Source: Ralstonia sp. RRA (GTDB lineage: Bacteria > Pseudomonadota > Gammaproteobacteria > Burkholderiales > Burkholderiaceae). From it: a stretch of 64,000 nt of DNA. The stretch spans positions 248,001 through 312,000 of the forward strand of contig NZ_CP146091.1 in NCBI RefSeq assembly GCF_037023145.1. The letters run 5' to 3'. This document shows, in pieces, positions 52,435 to 61,555 of this stretch (the first letter of the stretch is position 1; each line of letters starts with the position of its first letter). Both the position numbers and the translations under genes were made by a program. The notes under the pieces are model-generated. The model was not told where the DNA came from and did no database searches. It worked only from the letters and a program-made list of their open reading frames with translations.

Positions 52435-53364
52435 TTAGGCAAACGCCTGCAGCGCACCCTTCATCTTCTTCATCGCGGCCGATTCGATCTGGCGGATGCG
52501 CTCGGCCGACACGCCAAACTCGTCAGCCAGTTCGTGCAGCGTGGCGCCGCCCGATCCGTCGTCGTTCACTTGCAGCCAGCGGGCCTCGATGATGCGGCGG
52601 CTGCGGTCGTCCAGCTTGGCCAGCGCCGTTTCGATGCCTTCGCTTTGCATGCGATCCTGGCTGCGCGACTCGATCACGCGGGTCGGCTCGTTGTGCGTGT
52701 CCGCCAGGTAGGCGATCGGGGCGAAGGATTCTTCGCCGTCGTCCATCTGGCCTTCCAGCGCGATGTCGCCGCCCGAGAGGCGCGTTTCCATCTCGCGCAC
52801 CTCGGCGCCCTTGACGTTGAGTTCGGCCGCCACGGCACTGATCTCGTCCGGCGAGAAGGTCGCCTGTGCATCCTGCTTGTGGCTGCGCAGGTTGAAGAAC
52901 AGCTTGCGCTGGGCCTTGGTGGTGGCCACCTTGACCATGCGCCAGTTCTTCAGGATGTACTCGTGCATCTCGGCCTTGATCCAGTGCATCGCGTACGAGA
53001 CGAGACGCACGCCTTGATCCGGGTCGAAGCGCTTGACGGCCTTCATCAGGCCGATGTTGCCTTCCTGGATCAGGTCGGCATGCGGCAGGCCGTAGCCGAG
53101 GTACTGACGGGCGATCGAGACCACCAGGCGCAGGTGCGAGAGCACCAGACGGCGCGCGGAATCGAGATCGTCGTTGTCGCGGTACTCGCGGGCCAGACGT
53201 TGTTCTTCTTCAGCCGACAGCATCGGCACCCGGTTGACGCTCTGGATATAGGCGTCAATGTTGCCGAGGTTGCCGGGGAACGCCAGCGCCCATCCATTAC
53301 CGGCGTTGCCGGACGGCTGGGTGGCGATTGCGGAAACGGTATTCACGGGAATGACTGCGTTCAC
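52435..53364 (-). CDS. rpoH: RNA polymerase sigma-32 factor
   Basis: 309 aa. Region 1.2/2 (MLSAEEEQRLAREYRDNDDL, SHLRLVVSIARQYLGYGLPH, LIQEGNIGLMKAVKRFDPDQ, YAMHWIKAEMHEYIL), the RpoH box around ATTKAQRKLFFNLRSHK, and region 4 helix-turn-helix ATLHELADEFGVSAERIRQI. Directs heat-shock transcription. A perfect CIRCE operator 44 bp upstream adds HrcA control. Confidence 0.97.
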   Translation of the reverse strand: MNAVIPVNTVSAIATQPSGNAGNGWALAFPGNLGNIDAYIQSVNRVPMLSAEEEQRLAREYRDNDDLDSARRLVLSHLRLVVSIARQYLGYGLPHADLIQEGNIGLMKAVKRFDPDQGVRLVSYAMHWIKAEMHEYILKNWRMVKVATTKAQRKLFFNLRSHKQDAQATFSPDEISAVAAELNVKGAEVREMETRLSGGDIALEGQMDDGEESFAPIAYLADTHNEPTRVIESRSQDRMQSEGIETALAKLDDRSRRIIEARWLQVNDDGSGGATLHELADEFGVSAERIRQIESAAMKKMKGALQAFA

Positions 53365-53407
53365 TCAGGACTCCTGTCGAAATCCAGTGGAGGTTTGGAA
53401 GGGCATC

Positions 53408-53434
53408 TTAGCACTCCAACCGGAAGAGTGCTAA
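53408..53434 (-). promoter_or_regulatory. CIRCE operator (HrcA site) upstream of rpoH
   Basis: TTAGCACTC-N9-GAGTGCTAA, identical to the CIRCE consensus in both 9-bp arms and in spacing. HrcA normally binds this site before groESL or dnaKJ. Its place before rpoH makes the heat-shock sigma factor itself HrcA-repressed, as proposed for several betaproteobacteria. Confidence 0.95.
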
Positions 53435-53563
53435 TAGGACATTTTGTGCCGGTTGATAGTTCCCGCAAATCAGATGATAGACCTCAATAGTGTGATGATT
53501 GCGCCGCAGCAAAAGTGGCCGCGCACCCAGTCATAGACAGTCGCCAGCGGCATCAGTTCGCAC

Positions 53564-56488
53564 TTATGCCGCAGTGTTACGCCCGCGTGACTTGGCCCAG
53601 TAAAGTGCGCGGTCCGCTTCGCGCAAAACCACGTCGGGATCACTGATATCGGGCGCTGGGCAGGCCACCCCGATGCTGGCCGTCACATGCAGCGACACAT
53701 CGCCACGCAGGGGGATCGGCGGGCGGATCGCACTCACCACCTTGTGGGCTGTGTGCAGCGCATCATCTGGGGCGTCGATGGGGTCCAGGAGGATGACGAA
53801 TTCGTCACCTGCGAGGCGGGCGACGGTATCTGTACGGCGCACCGCCTGCTGCAGGCGGCGGGCAACTTCCACCAGCACCGCGTCCCCCGCGGCGTGGCCG
53901 TAGGTGTCGTTGATGTGCTTGAAGTGATCCACGTCCAGGTAGAGCACGCCCATGGGGGCGGGCTGGCGCTGGCGGCGCTCCAGGGCTGTGCGCAGGCGCT
54001 CGTAGAGTTCGTAGCGATTGGCCAGACCGGTGAGCGCATCGAAGCGGGCCATGCGCGAGAGCTCCATCTCGCTGCGCTTGGCGTCGGTCACGTCCTGCAC
54101 GAAGGCGTAGAAGCCGCAGCGCTCGGCGCTGCAATCGCAATCCGCCGCATCCGGCACGAGCTGGCCACGCAGATAGCGCGTGCGGTGGCGCGGGCCGCCA
54201 GCGTGCGGCTTTTCGTACCACGGCGCGTTGATCTCGAACTCGACCGTCTCGCCCCGTACCGCGCGGGCTAGATATGGCGCCAGCAGCGCATAGGTGCCCG
54301 GCGTAAAGACGTCCTGCGCCGGCTGGCCGCAGACCTCCTCGGGCGTGCGCTGCAGCCAGCGTGCGTGGGTGACGTTGCAGAAGGTGAAGATGCCGTCGGC
54401 GTTGATGTGCGAGACCAGCAGCGGGGCGTTGTCGAGCACCAGCGTGAGCGCGCGTTCGCTGCGGGCGAGGGCGATTTCGGCCGTGGTGCGCGCGGTCAGA
54501 TCCTGCAGCACCGAGAAGTAGCCGCGCAGCGTACCGCGGTCGTCGTAGTCGGGGTAGTAATGGCCGCTCAGGTAGCGCGGCTTGCCGGTGCGCAGCGAGG
54601 TGATGTCGAACTGCACCGGATAGCCAGCCAGCACCTCGGTCATGTAGGGCAGCAGCGTGCGGTAGTCCTCGGGCGTGTAGATCTCGCTGACGTGGCGGTC
54701 GATCATCTGATCCTGCGTGCGGCCAAACGCCTCCAGCAGCGTGCGGCTGGCAAAGCGGACGACGCCGTCGGGGTCGACATAGCTGAGCTGCGCGGGCACG
54801 TTGTCGGCCACCAGGCGCAGTTGCTCGCGGCTCGCGCGCAGGGCGTCACGCCGGCGCTCCAGGCTTTCGTTGGCGATACGCAGGGCGCGCTCCGACGCCG
54901 CCAGCCGGTTGGCAAACGGCCGCACCGTCAGCCGGATGGCCGCCACGCTGCCGATGATCCCGCACAGCATGAGCGCCGCCAGCCGCTCGAACTGGGCGCG
55001 CATGGGCGTGTACAACTCGGCGCTGGAGATCTTGCTGATCAACGCCAGGCCCGTGTGGCCGATGGGCATATAGCTGAGCGAGGTCGGCACGCCATGAATA
55101 TCGCGCCATTGGCCGTAGCCCGACTGGCCCGCCAGCGCCAAGCGCGAGGGCAGCGTCCGCTGTTCGATTGTCTGCCTCGGCAACTCGAAGATGTGCGCAT
55201 CGAAGCGCTGCGGAAACGACATCGCACGGCCGGCCCCATCGAAGCCCGACATGGCCAGCGTTTCCGTCGCGCCCGCATCGGGCAAGGTGGAGTAGCGGGC
55301 CGTCATATGGGCCAGCGGCTGCTCGGCAATAAGCCAGCCGACCTGTACACCGTCCACCAGGACTGGCGTTTCGGTGCGCATGGCAAAGCCGTGGTTCCAC
55401 TGCAGCGTGACGCGCTCGGGCGCTAGGCCGACGTGCAGCGCAATCGCCAGTTCCGGGTGCGACACCTCCGTGCCGAGGCTGACGACGCCCTCGCCGGCCA
55501 GCGTGCGCAGTTGCAGGTACGAGTAGCCCTGCTCGCGATAGGCCTGCAGCGCACGCTCGCCGTGCAGACGGGCAGCGTTGTCGGCGGGATGGCGCAGCGC
55601 CTCCTGGATGGGTGTGGCGGTAGCCACCAGCCGCGGGCTCTCCGCGCGCATTGCCAGCACTTGGTCAAACTCTGCGGCATAGCTCGACAGCGCGCGCGTT
55701 CGCGTGTTGCCGAACGCCACGTTGGCGCTATCGACTTGGATGATGAAGGCGGTAACGGTGGCGCCCAGGCCCGCCAGCACCACGCAGCCGCCGCTGATCC
55801 AGACAATGGTGTCCTCTGGCGACAAGCGGATGTGGAACAGGCGCGGATATCGGGCCAGTGCCGCGCACAGCACGCCTGCCACCACCAGCAGCGTGCAGCC
55901 GGCCGCCACGTCGGCAGCACGCCAACGCAGCCAGGCCGGGTACAGGTACTCCAGTGCCATGGCGCGGCCAAGCAGGTCCCCAACGCAGAGCAGGACCGAC
56001 GCGCCTAGCAACGCGAACAGCCACTGCGCGCGATGCGCCTGCCGCGCCGTCGGGACAAGACACAGCGCGCCCGCGCTCGCGGCCAGCGCCAGTGCGTGGC
56101 TCGGGTGCATACCGCCGATCCAGCCCGTCAGCCAGTTGAGCTTCAGCCAGACGTGCACGTCAGGAAAATCGAACGCCACGGGCCAGCCGCTCACCACCTC
56201 CACCAGGCGCAGCGTGCACAGCACGGCCGCCGCACCACCGGCCAGGCACGCAGCCCGATCCGCCCAGCGCGCACTGGGCCGCAGCGCGCCGACCACCAGC
56301 GCGGCGAGGCCTGCGCCCAGCAGCACGAGGTTCAGCCCCGTTGCAAAGACGATCACCAAGTGGTCGCCGCCGATCTTCACGCCGCGCGGCCAATGCAGCA
56401 GCCAGCTGACCATGACGGTCAGCCCAATCAGCGCGAGAACAGCGCCGATGCCGCCAGCTATGGCGACAAGCAGGCGGCGAGAAACCAT
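53564..56488 (-). CDS. Membrane PAS-GGDEF diguanylate cyclase
   Basis: 974 aa. Seven to eight N-terminal helices (~10-240), a periplasmic CHASE-like sensor (~260-485, TFIIQVDSANVAFGNTRTRA onwards), another helix, two PAS domains (~555-675: LRLVADNVPAQLSYVDPDGV; ~680-800: LTLVLDNAPLLVSHINADGI with CNVTHARWLQRTPEEV), and a GGDEF domain whose signature is RLAGDEFVILLD. RRTD five residues upstream is an RxxD inhibitory site, so an active, product-inhibited cyclase is expected. No EAL domain. Confidence 0.93.
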   Translation of the reverse strand: MVSRRLLVAIAGGIGAVLALIGLTVMVSWLLHWPRGVKIGGDHLVIVFATGLNLVLLGAGLAALVVGALRPSARWADRAACLAGGAAAVLCTLRLVEVVSGWPVAFDFPDVHVWLKLNWLTGWIGGMHPSHALALAASAGALCLVPTARQAHRAQWLFALLGASVLLCVGDLLGRAMALEYLYPAWLRWRAADVAAGCTLLVVAGVLCAALARYPRLFHIRLSPEDTIVWISGGCVVLAGLGATVTAFIIQVDSANVAFGNTRTRALSSYAAEFDQVLAMRAESPRLVATATPIQEALRHPADNAARLHGERALQAYREQGYSYLQLRTLAGEGVVSLGTEVSHPELAIALHVGLAPERVTLQWNHGFAMRTETPVLVDGVQVGWLIAEQPLAHMTARYSTLPDAGATETLAMSGFDGAGRAMSFPQRFDAHIFELPRQTIEQRTLPSRLALAGQSGYGQWRDIHGVPTSLSYMPIGHTGLALISKISSAELYTPMRAQFERLAALMLCGIIGSVAAIRLTVRPFANRLAASERALRIANESLERRRDALRASREQLRLVADNVPAQLSYVDPDGVVRFASRTLLEAFGRTQDQMIDRHVSEIYTPEDYRTLLPYMTEVLAGYPVQFDITSLRTGKPRYLSGHYYPDYDDRGTLRGYFSVLQDLTARTTAEIALARSERALTLVLDNAPLLVSHINADGIFTFCNVTHARWLQRTPEEVCGQPAQDVFTPGTYALLAPYLARAVRGETVEFEINAPWYEKPHAGGPRHRTRYLRGQLVPDAADCDCSAERCGFYAFVQDVTDAKRSEMELSRMARFDALTGLANRYELYERLRTALERRQRQPAPMGVLYLDVDHFKHINDTYGHAAGDAVLVEVARRLQQAVRRTDTVARLAGDEFVILLDPIDAPDDALHTAHKVVSAIRPPIPLRGDVSLHVTASIGVACPAPDISDPDVVLREADRALYWAKSRGRNTAA

Positions 56489-56731
56489 GCGGTCGATCTG
56501 TCAGTGGGGCCCGAAGTGGAGCAGGTTCGGACGAACGTGCCCCAACCGGGAAATCGGCGCAAACGCGCACTGCTTGAGCGTTTACAGGGGCAAATTGCCC
56601 CACCCCCGACGACATGGGGGAGCCGCGCAGCAGAAATGCGATGTGTACTGCACCCCATGTGACGTCACGTAACTTCGCTACACTCCCCGGGTATCGTCAC
56701 ACCCGCCGTCGAACCGCACCCAGGAGCCGTC

Positions 56732-57139
56732 ATGACCATCGTCGTCAGCAAAGACACCGAAGGCCTGTTCCGTCACAAAGTCACCTTCCCCGAGGGCGTC
56801 ACGTTCTACACCGACGTCCCCAAGCCGACCGGCGAGGGCAGCGCGCCCGACCCACACGGCTACTTCGACGCCGCATTGGCGAGCTGCAAGGCGCTGACCG
56901 TCACGCTCTACGCCCGGCAGCGCAAATATCCGCTGGACTCCATCGACGTGGCCGTCGAGCATGACGGCAGCCAGGAGCGCCAGGGCCGCTACAAGCTGCG
57001 CACCGTGCTGACCCTGCACGGCGACTTGAACGACGAGCAGCGCGCCGACCTGCTACGCGTGGCCGGCAAGTGCCCGATCCACAAGTTGATGACCGAGGTC
57101 GAGATCAGCGTCGACACCGAACTCGCCGCGCGCGCCTGA
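56732..57139 (+). CDS. OsmC/Ohr family protein
   Basis: 135 aa. GYFDAALASCKALTVTLYAR carries one conserved Cys at the helix start; CPIHKLM near the end holds the second (~117), the pair used by OsmC peroxidases. PHGYFDAALASC fits the YhfA/OsmC-like subgroup. Reduces organic hydroperoxides. Followed 20 bp later by the pirin gene. Confidence 0.9.
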   Translation: MTIVVSKDTEGLFRHKVTFPEGVTFYTDVPKPTGEGSAPDPHGYFDAALASCKALTVTLYARQRKYPLDSIDVAVEHDGSQERQGRYKLRTVLTLHGDLNDEQRADLLRVAGKCPIHKLMTEVEISVDTELAARA

Positions 57140-57159
57140 AATTCCAAGGAACGCTCACC

Positions 57160-58029
57160 ATGACTTCCATCCAGCACATCATCGGCCCGCACGTACGCGA
57201 CCTGGGCGGCTTCTCGGTCAAGCGCGTGCTGCCCTCGGCGGCGCGCCAGACGGTCGGCCCGTTCATCTTCTTCGATCACATGGGGCCGGTGGACTTCCCG
57301 CCCGGCGAGGGCGTCGACGTGCGCCCGCACCCGCACATCGGCTTGGCCACCGTCACGTACCTGTTTGACGGCAGCATGGTCCACCGTGACAGCCTAGGCA
57401 GCGTGCAGACCATCGTCCCCGGCGACGTGAACTGGATGACCGCCGGCAACGGCATCGCTCATTCCGAGCGCTCGACACCCGAGGCGCGTGAGAAGGGGGC
57501 CCGCCTGCATGGCATCCAGACCTGGGTGGCCTTGCCGAAGGATCAGGAGAAGGTCGAGGCCAGCTTTGCGCACCATGGCGCCGACACGTTGCCCAAGCTC
57601 GACTGCCCCGGCGTGCAGGGCGTGGTCATCGCGGGCGATGCATTTGGGCTGACGTCGCCCGTGAAGGTGAGTTCGCGCACGTTGTATGTGGCGCTGGAGC
57701 TGGCGGCAGGTGCATCGCTGGTGATCCCGCCCGAGCATGAAGACCGTGGCCTGTATCTCGTAGACGGCGCTGTCACGATCGATGGCGAATCACTCGACCC
57801 GCAGCATCTGGCCGTGCTCGAACCCGGCGGCGACGTGACGCTCACCGCGCAGGTGTCATCACGCGTGATGCTGCTGGGCGGCGAGCCGACCGACGGCCAC
57901 CGCCACATCTACTGGAACTTCGTTGCCAGCGACAAGGCGGACATTGAAGACGCCAAGCAGCGTTGGGAGGCCGATGCCTTCGCCCACGTGCCCGGCGAGA
58001 CGGAGCGTATTCCGCTGCCGTCCAAGTAA
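57160..58029 (+). CDS. Pirin family protein (quercetinase-like)
   Basis: 289 aa from ATG 57160 (AAGGA 11 nt upstream). Bicupin: GPFIFFDHMGPVDFPPGEGV, metal ligands in DVRPHPHIGLATVTYLFDGS, then PGDVNWMTAGNGIAHSERST, and the C-terminal cupin VDGAVTIDGESLDPQHLAVL with WNFVASDKADIEDAKQRWEA. Homologs such as YhhW degrade quercetin; physiological role uncertain. Confidence 0.93.
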   Translation: MTSIQHIIGPHVRDLGGFSVKRVLPSAARQTVGPFIFFDHMGPVDFPPGEGVDVRPHPHIGLATVTYLFDGSMVHRDSLGSVQTIVPGDVNWMTAGNGIAHSERSTPEAREKGARLHGIQTWVALPKDQEKVEASFAHHGADTLPKLDCPGVQGVVIAGDAFGLTSPVKVSSRTLYVALELAAGASLVIPPEHEDRGLYLVDGAVTIDGESLDPQHLAVLEPGGDVTLTAQVSSRVMLLGGEPTDGHRHIYWNFVASDKADIEDAKQRWEADAFAHVPGETERIPLPSK

Positions 58030-58039
58030 GGCGCTTTGA

Positions 58040-59050
58040 TCAGGCAGGCTGCGCGGGCCGTGCGCAACGCACGATGGCGCGCACCTGCTTGGCAATCGGC
58101 TCCGGCACGGGCTGCTTGCCGTTGAGCACCGCTTCAATCCACCGTGCCGTTGCTGCCGCATCTGTGCCGGCAGGCAGTTCGGGCGGCGTATCGCTCGATC
58201 CTTCCACCGCGTCGATCACCGTTTCGTGTGCCCCATTACGCAGCCATTCCACTGCGCTGCCGCGCCGCGCATCGGCCACCGCCTCGCCCTCGGTGCCGCG
58301 TGCCAGCAGCACGTTGGCCGGGTGGCGCAGGAAGTAATCGGTGAGGGTGTCGCGGTATTCGGGGTGCGTGTAGCTGACCAAGCGCAGTGCTTCGTGCGGC
58401 GCGTGGTTGCCGATCGGCTGCAGCATCTTCACCACCGTGTGCGCGGAATTGCGCAGGCCGACGATCTCGCGTTTGTCGAGCAGCGTTGCCAGCTCGGGTG
58501 AGAGCACATCGATTGGCACGTAGGCCAGCCGGTCGTTTTCCAGCCGCTCGCGGGCCTCGTCCATGTTTTCGCAGATTGGCCAGCCAAGCGCGTTGAACAG
58601 CGTGGCCGTGGTGATGCGGCCGTCGAAGCGGCGGATGCCGTGCAGCAGCACCGGCACGCCTTCACGTGCCAGCAGCTTGGCCAGCAGGGGCACCAGGTTG
58701 GGCTGGCGGCGGGCGCCGTTGTAGCTGGGGATCACCACGGGCAGTGCGTGTTCTGGCGTGTCCGGTGCCGGCAACGGACGGCAGTGCGCGTGGGTGGCCT
58801 CCAGCATGCCGTCCAGCTCTTCTGGGGTTTCGCCCTTGATGCGGTAGGCCATGAGGATGGCGCCGAGTTGGATCTCGGCTACGCGGCCTTCCAGCATGGC
58901 GGTGAAGAGGGCACGCGCGTCGTGCTTGACCAAGGCACGAGCACCGTCTGCGCCGCGGCCGATTTCCTTGATGAACTTGGTTGCCGGGAATGGGCCGTTA
59001 GCGGCGGCTTCTTCTGCGGCGTTGTCGGGGAGGATGGGGGGAGCGGGCAT
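58040..59050 (-). CDS. ybiB: YbiB, glycosyltransferase-fold DNA-binding protein
   Basis: 336 aa. TrpD-like fold: FIKEIGRGADGARALVKHDA, GAILMAYRIKGETPEELDGM, VIPSYNGARRQPNLVPLLAK (in place of the phosphoribosyl-binding Gly motif of TrpD), NSAHTVVKMLQPIG. TrpD2/YbiB proteins bind nucleic acid and do not make tryptophan. A LexA-linked damage response is known in E. coli. Single gene, convergent with pirin. Confidence 0.92.
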   Translation of the reverse strand: MPAPPILPDNAAEEAAANGPFPATKFIKEIGRGADGARALVKHDARALFTAMLEGRVAEIQLGAILMAYRIKGETPEELDGMLEATHAHCRPLPAPDTPEHALPVVIPSYNGARRQPNLVPLLAKLLAREGVPVLLHGIRRFDGRITTATLFNALGWPICENMDEARERLENDRLAYVPIDVLSPELATLLDKREIVGLRNSAHTVVKMLQPIGNHAPHEALRLVSYTHPEYRDTLTDYFLRHPANVLLARGTEGEAVADARRGSAVEWLRNGAHETVIDAVEGSSDTPPELPAGTDAAATARWIEAVLNGKQPVPEPIAKQVRAIVRCARPAQPA

Positions 59051-59145
59051 GGGTTTGGTGCGGGGTTGATGGCGTGGTGAGGATCATAGCGCTGTGGGTT
59101 GCGCTGGCGCCATGGTGGGGTCGCTTTGCTTTTGTGTTGGTGTTC

Positions 59146-59370
59146 CATCCCTTGTTTCATCCCCTGCCGGGGCTGACTCACTTTCTTTGTCTTGCCAAAG
59201 AAAGTAAGCAAAGAAAGGCGCGCCCGAGATGGCGACTTCCCCTTGAATTTTCGTAACCGGGCGGAGACGGGAAAAACTCGCTTCGCTCAGACAGTTTCCC
59301 GTCTTTTTTCCGCCCGCTTACGAAAATTCAAGGCGCCATCAAGGGCAGGAACGTCAAAGGCCAAACCGAC
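59146..59370. repeat. Long hairpin repeat, copy A
   Basis: Begins TTGTTTCATCCCCTGCCGGG, then CTTTCTTTGTCTTGCCAAAG and the shared GGCGCGCCCGAGATGGCGA. Its core is a long hairpin: CTTGAATTTTCGTAA (59242-59256) pairs perfectly with 59318-59332, with inner stems GGGCGG/CCGCCC and GACGGGAAA/TTTCCCGTC around the loop CTCGCTTCGCTCAGACAG. Copies B and C follow at 59586 and 62994. Open frames through it are not genes. Confidence 0.9.
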
Positions 59371-59405
59371 GGTGAACAAGGGTGGGCGCCAAGGCTCAGT
59401 TGATT

Positions 59406-59503
59406 GCGTGATGCGTGATGCGTGATGCGTGATGCGTGATGCGGAATGCGTGATGCGTGATGCGTGATGCGGAATGCGGAATGCGGAATGCGGAATGCGG
59501 AAT
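59406..59503. repeat. 7-bp tandem repeat (14 units)
   Basis: Fourteen consecutive heptamers: five GCGTGAT, one GCGGAAT, three GCGTGAT, five GCGGAAT. It lies between hairpin-repeat copies A and B. A unit of 7 is not codon-compatible and no gene is present, so length changes should be neutral; a variable-number locus useful for typing. Confidence 0.97.
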
Positions 59504-59585
59504 GCGAGTGCAAGGCTAGCAGTTAGCGGAGAGTAGTTTGGAACACAAGACGGAGCGGTGCACGGGCAAGAGATGGTGTGCTTTA

Positions 59586-59785
59586 CCTCTGCCCTAGATG
59601 GCGCCTTGGATTTTTGTTGCGGGGAGGAAAAAGAGGGGAGGCTGTCTGAGCGCAGCGAGTTTGCCTCCCCTCCCTCCCCGCGACAAAAATCCAAGGGGAA
59701 GTCGCCATCTTGGGCGCGCCTTTCTTTGCTTACTTTCTTTGGCAAGACAAAGAAAGTGAGTCGGCCCCGGCAGGGGGCGAAAGGG
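59586..59785. repeat. Long hairpin repeat, copy B (inverted)
   Basis: Same element as A in opposite orientation. The outer sequence (CTTTCTTTGGCAAGACAAAG, GGCGCGCC, CCCCGGCAGGGG) and the loop CTGTCTGAGCGCAGCGAG are conserved, but the stem is different: CTTGGATTTTTGT (59605-59617) pairs with ACAAAAATCCAAG (59683-59695), and the inner stem is CCTCCCC-rich instead of TTTCCCGTC. Pairing is kept despite sequence change. Confidence 0.88.
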
Positions 59786-59829
59786 CGGCAAGCCACCAAC
59801 ATCAAAACCGAAAACCAAACACAAAAAAC

Positions 59830-60633
59830 TCAAGCCGCTTCCGCCACCGGATGCCGCTGCTTCCGATACAAGAAATCCAAAACAGCCGTCCGACAGGCGT
59901 GATAAGTCGGATCCTCCGCCAACGCCATCCGATCCCGCGGTCGTGGCAAATCCACCGTCAACACTTCGCCAATCGTCGCCGCCGGCCCATTCGTCATCAT
60001 GACGATGCGATCCGCCAGCAGCACCGCCTCATCCACATCGTGCGTGACCATCACCACTGTGCTGCCGGTGGACGCCACGATCTTCAGTAACTCATCCTGC
60101 AGATGCGCCCGCGTGAGCGCGTCCAGTGCGCCGAAGGGTTCATCCATCAGCAGCACCTTTGGCTCCATGGAAAGCGCCCGCGCAATCCCCACCCGCTGCT
60201 TCATCCCTCCAGAAATTTCATGCGGATGCTTCTGCTCGGCATGCGTCAGCCCCACCAGTGCCAGCGCAGCATGCGTGCGCTCACGCAACTGCACCTTCGT
60301 CTCCGTCTTGCCAAACACCCGCTCCACCGCGAGATACACGTTGTCAAAGCACGTGAGCCACGGTAGCAGCGAATGGTTCTGAAACACCACCGCCCGATCC
60401 GGCCCCGGCCCCGCAATCTCGCGCTCCGCCAGGATCAACCCACCCGTGGTCGGCCGCGTCAGCCCGGCAATCAGATTCAGCAACGTCGATTTACCGCAGC
60501 CTGAGTGCCCGATCAACGCAATGCATTCACCGCGTGCCACCGTCAGGTCGATATCACGCAGGGCAACGAACGGCCCGCTCTTGGTCTTGAACGTCTGCCC
60601 GACGTTTTCAATGCGCAGGAATTTTTCGCTCAT
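59830..60633 (-). CDS. nrtC: Nitrate ABC transporter ATP-binding protein
   Basis: 267 aa from ATG 60633. Walker [22 protein letters not shown]-loop [20 protein letters not shown], signature [20 protein letters not shown], Walker [21 protein letters not shown] and H-loop [20 protein letters not shown]. NrtD/SsuB/TauB group. It has no NrtA-like C-terminal domain, so it is the NrtD type although third in order. Energises nitrate import with the two genes upstream. Confidence 0.93.
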   Translation of the reverse strand: MSEKFLRIENVGQTFKTKSGPFVALRDIDLTVARGECIALIGHSGCGKSTLLNLIAGLTRPTTGGLILAEREIAGPGPDRAVVFQNHSLLPWLTCFDNVYLAVERVFGKTETKVQLRERTHAALALVGLTHAEQKHPHEISGGMKQRVGIARALSMEPKVLLMDEPFGALDALTRAHLQDELLKIVASTGSTVVMVTHDVDEAVLLADRIVMMTNGPAATIGEVLTVDLPRPRDRMALAEDPTYHACRTAVLDFLYRKQRHPVAEAA

Positions 60634-60644
60634 GGTCGCCCCCT

Positions 60645-61496
60645 TCAAACCGCGTCGTACGAGAACCGCCGCGCAATCGCCAGCAGCGCGTGCTCCAGCA
60701 GCAAGCCCACCACGCCAATCACAAAGATGGCGATGACGATGTGCTCGACCTTCAGGTTGTTCCACTCATCCCACAGCCAGAAGCCGATGCCGACCCCGCC
60801 AGTCAGCATCTCTGCCGCCACGATCACAAGCCACGCCGTGCCGATCGACAACCGCACGCCCGTCAGCATGTACGGCAGCACCGCCGGAAACAACACGCGC
60901 GTGAACACCTTCCACTCCGACAGGTTCAGCACGCGCGCCACGTTCAGGTAATCCTGCGGCACGCGCGTCACGCCCACGGCGGTATTGATGACCATCGGCC
61001 AGATCGAGCAGATGAAGATCGCCCAGACGGCCGCCGGATTGGCCGACTTGAACAGCAGCAGCCCGATCGGCAGCCACGCCAGCGGCGACACCGGCCGCAG
61101 CAGGCTGATGATGGGCGAGGCCATCGCATTCAGAAACGCAAAGCGCCCGATGAGGAAGCCTGCCGGAATGCCGATGATGGCGGCCATCCCAAAGCCCGCG
61201 CCCACCCGCGCCAGCGACGCCAGCACGTTCCAGCCCACGCCCTGGTCATTCGGGCCATTGCGATAGAACGGATCGGCGAAGAGCGCGACTGCAGCCTTCC
61301 ACGTGACAGCCGGTGTCGGCAGCGCGGGGATGGCCGTGGCGATGCCCTGCCACGCCAGCACGAAGATCACCAGGCCCAGCACCGGCGGAAAGCTGCGCAC
61401 CACCGCGGCAACACACCACTCGCGCAACGCGATGCGACGTGTGGGGATAGCGGCGTCGGACTGCACGCCGGACAACGGTTTGACGAGCGTGTTCAT
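60645..61496 (-). CDS. nrtB: Nitrate ABC transporter permease
   Basis: 283 aa from ATG 61496 (longer start 61508 possible). Six helices; binding-protein-dependent transport domain with the EAA loop [20 protein letters not shown] and [20 protein letters not shown], a typical NrtB segment. [20 protein letters not shown] also matches. Inner-membrane channel for nitrate; 11 bp before the ATPase gene. Confidence 0.93.
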   Translation of the reverse strand: MNTLVKPLSGVQSDAAIPTRRIALREWCVAAVVRSFPPVLGLVIFVLAWQGIATAIPALPTPAVTWKAAVALFADPFYRNGPNDQGVGWNVLASLARVGAGFGMAAIIGIPAGFLIGRFAFLNAMASPIISLLRPVSPLAWLPIGLLLFKSANPAAVWAIFICSIWPMVINTAVGVTRVPQDYLNVARVLNLSEWKVFTRVLFPAVLPYMLTGVRLSIGTAWLVIVAAEMLTGGVGIGFWLWDEWNNLKVEHIVIAIFVIGVVGLLLEHALLAIARRFSYDAV

Positions 61497-61555
61497 GTCG
61501 GGCTCCATCGGCGTGAGGGACCGCAATCAGAGGTTCGGAGAGGACGGTGGAAGCG

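Noticed and set aside
59146..59830. Several 60-170 codon open frames in the 59.1-59.8 kb region
   Set aside because: They run through the hairpin repeat and the heptamer repeat, have low-complexity translations (SAFRIPH-type) and no ribosome sites; they are by-products of repeats.
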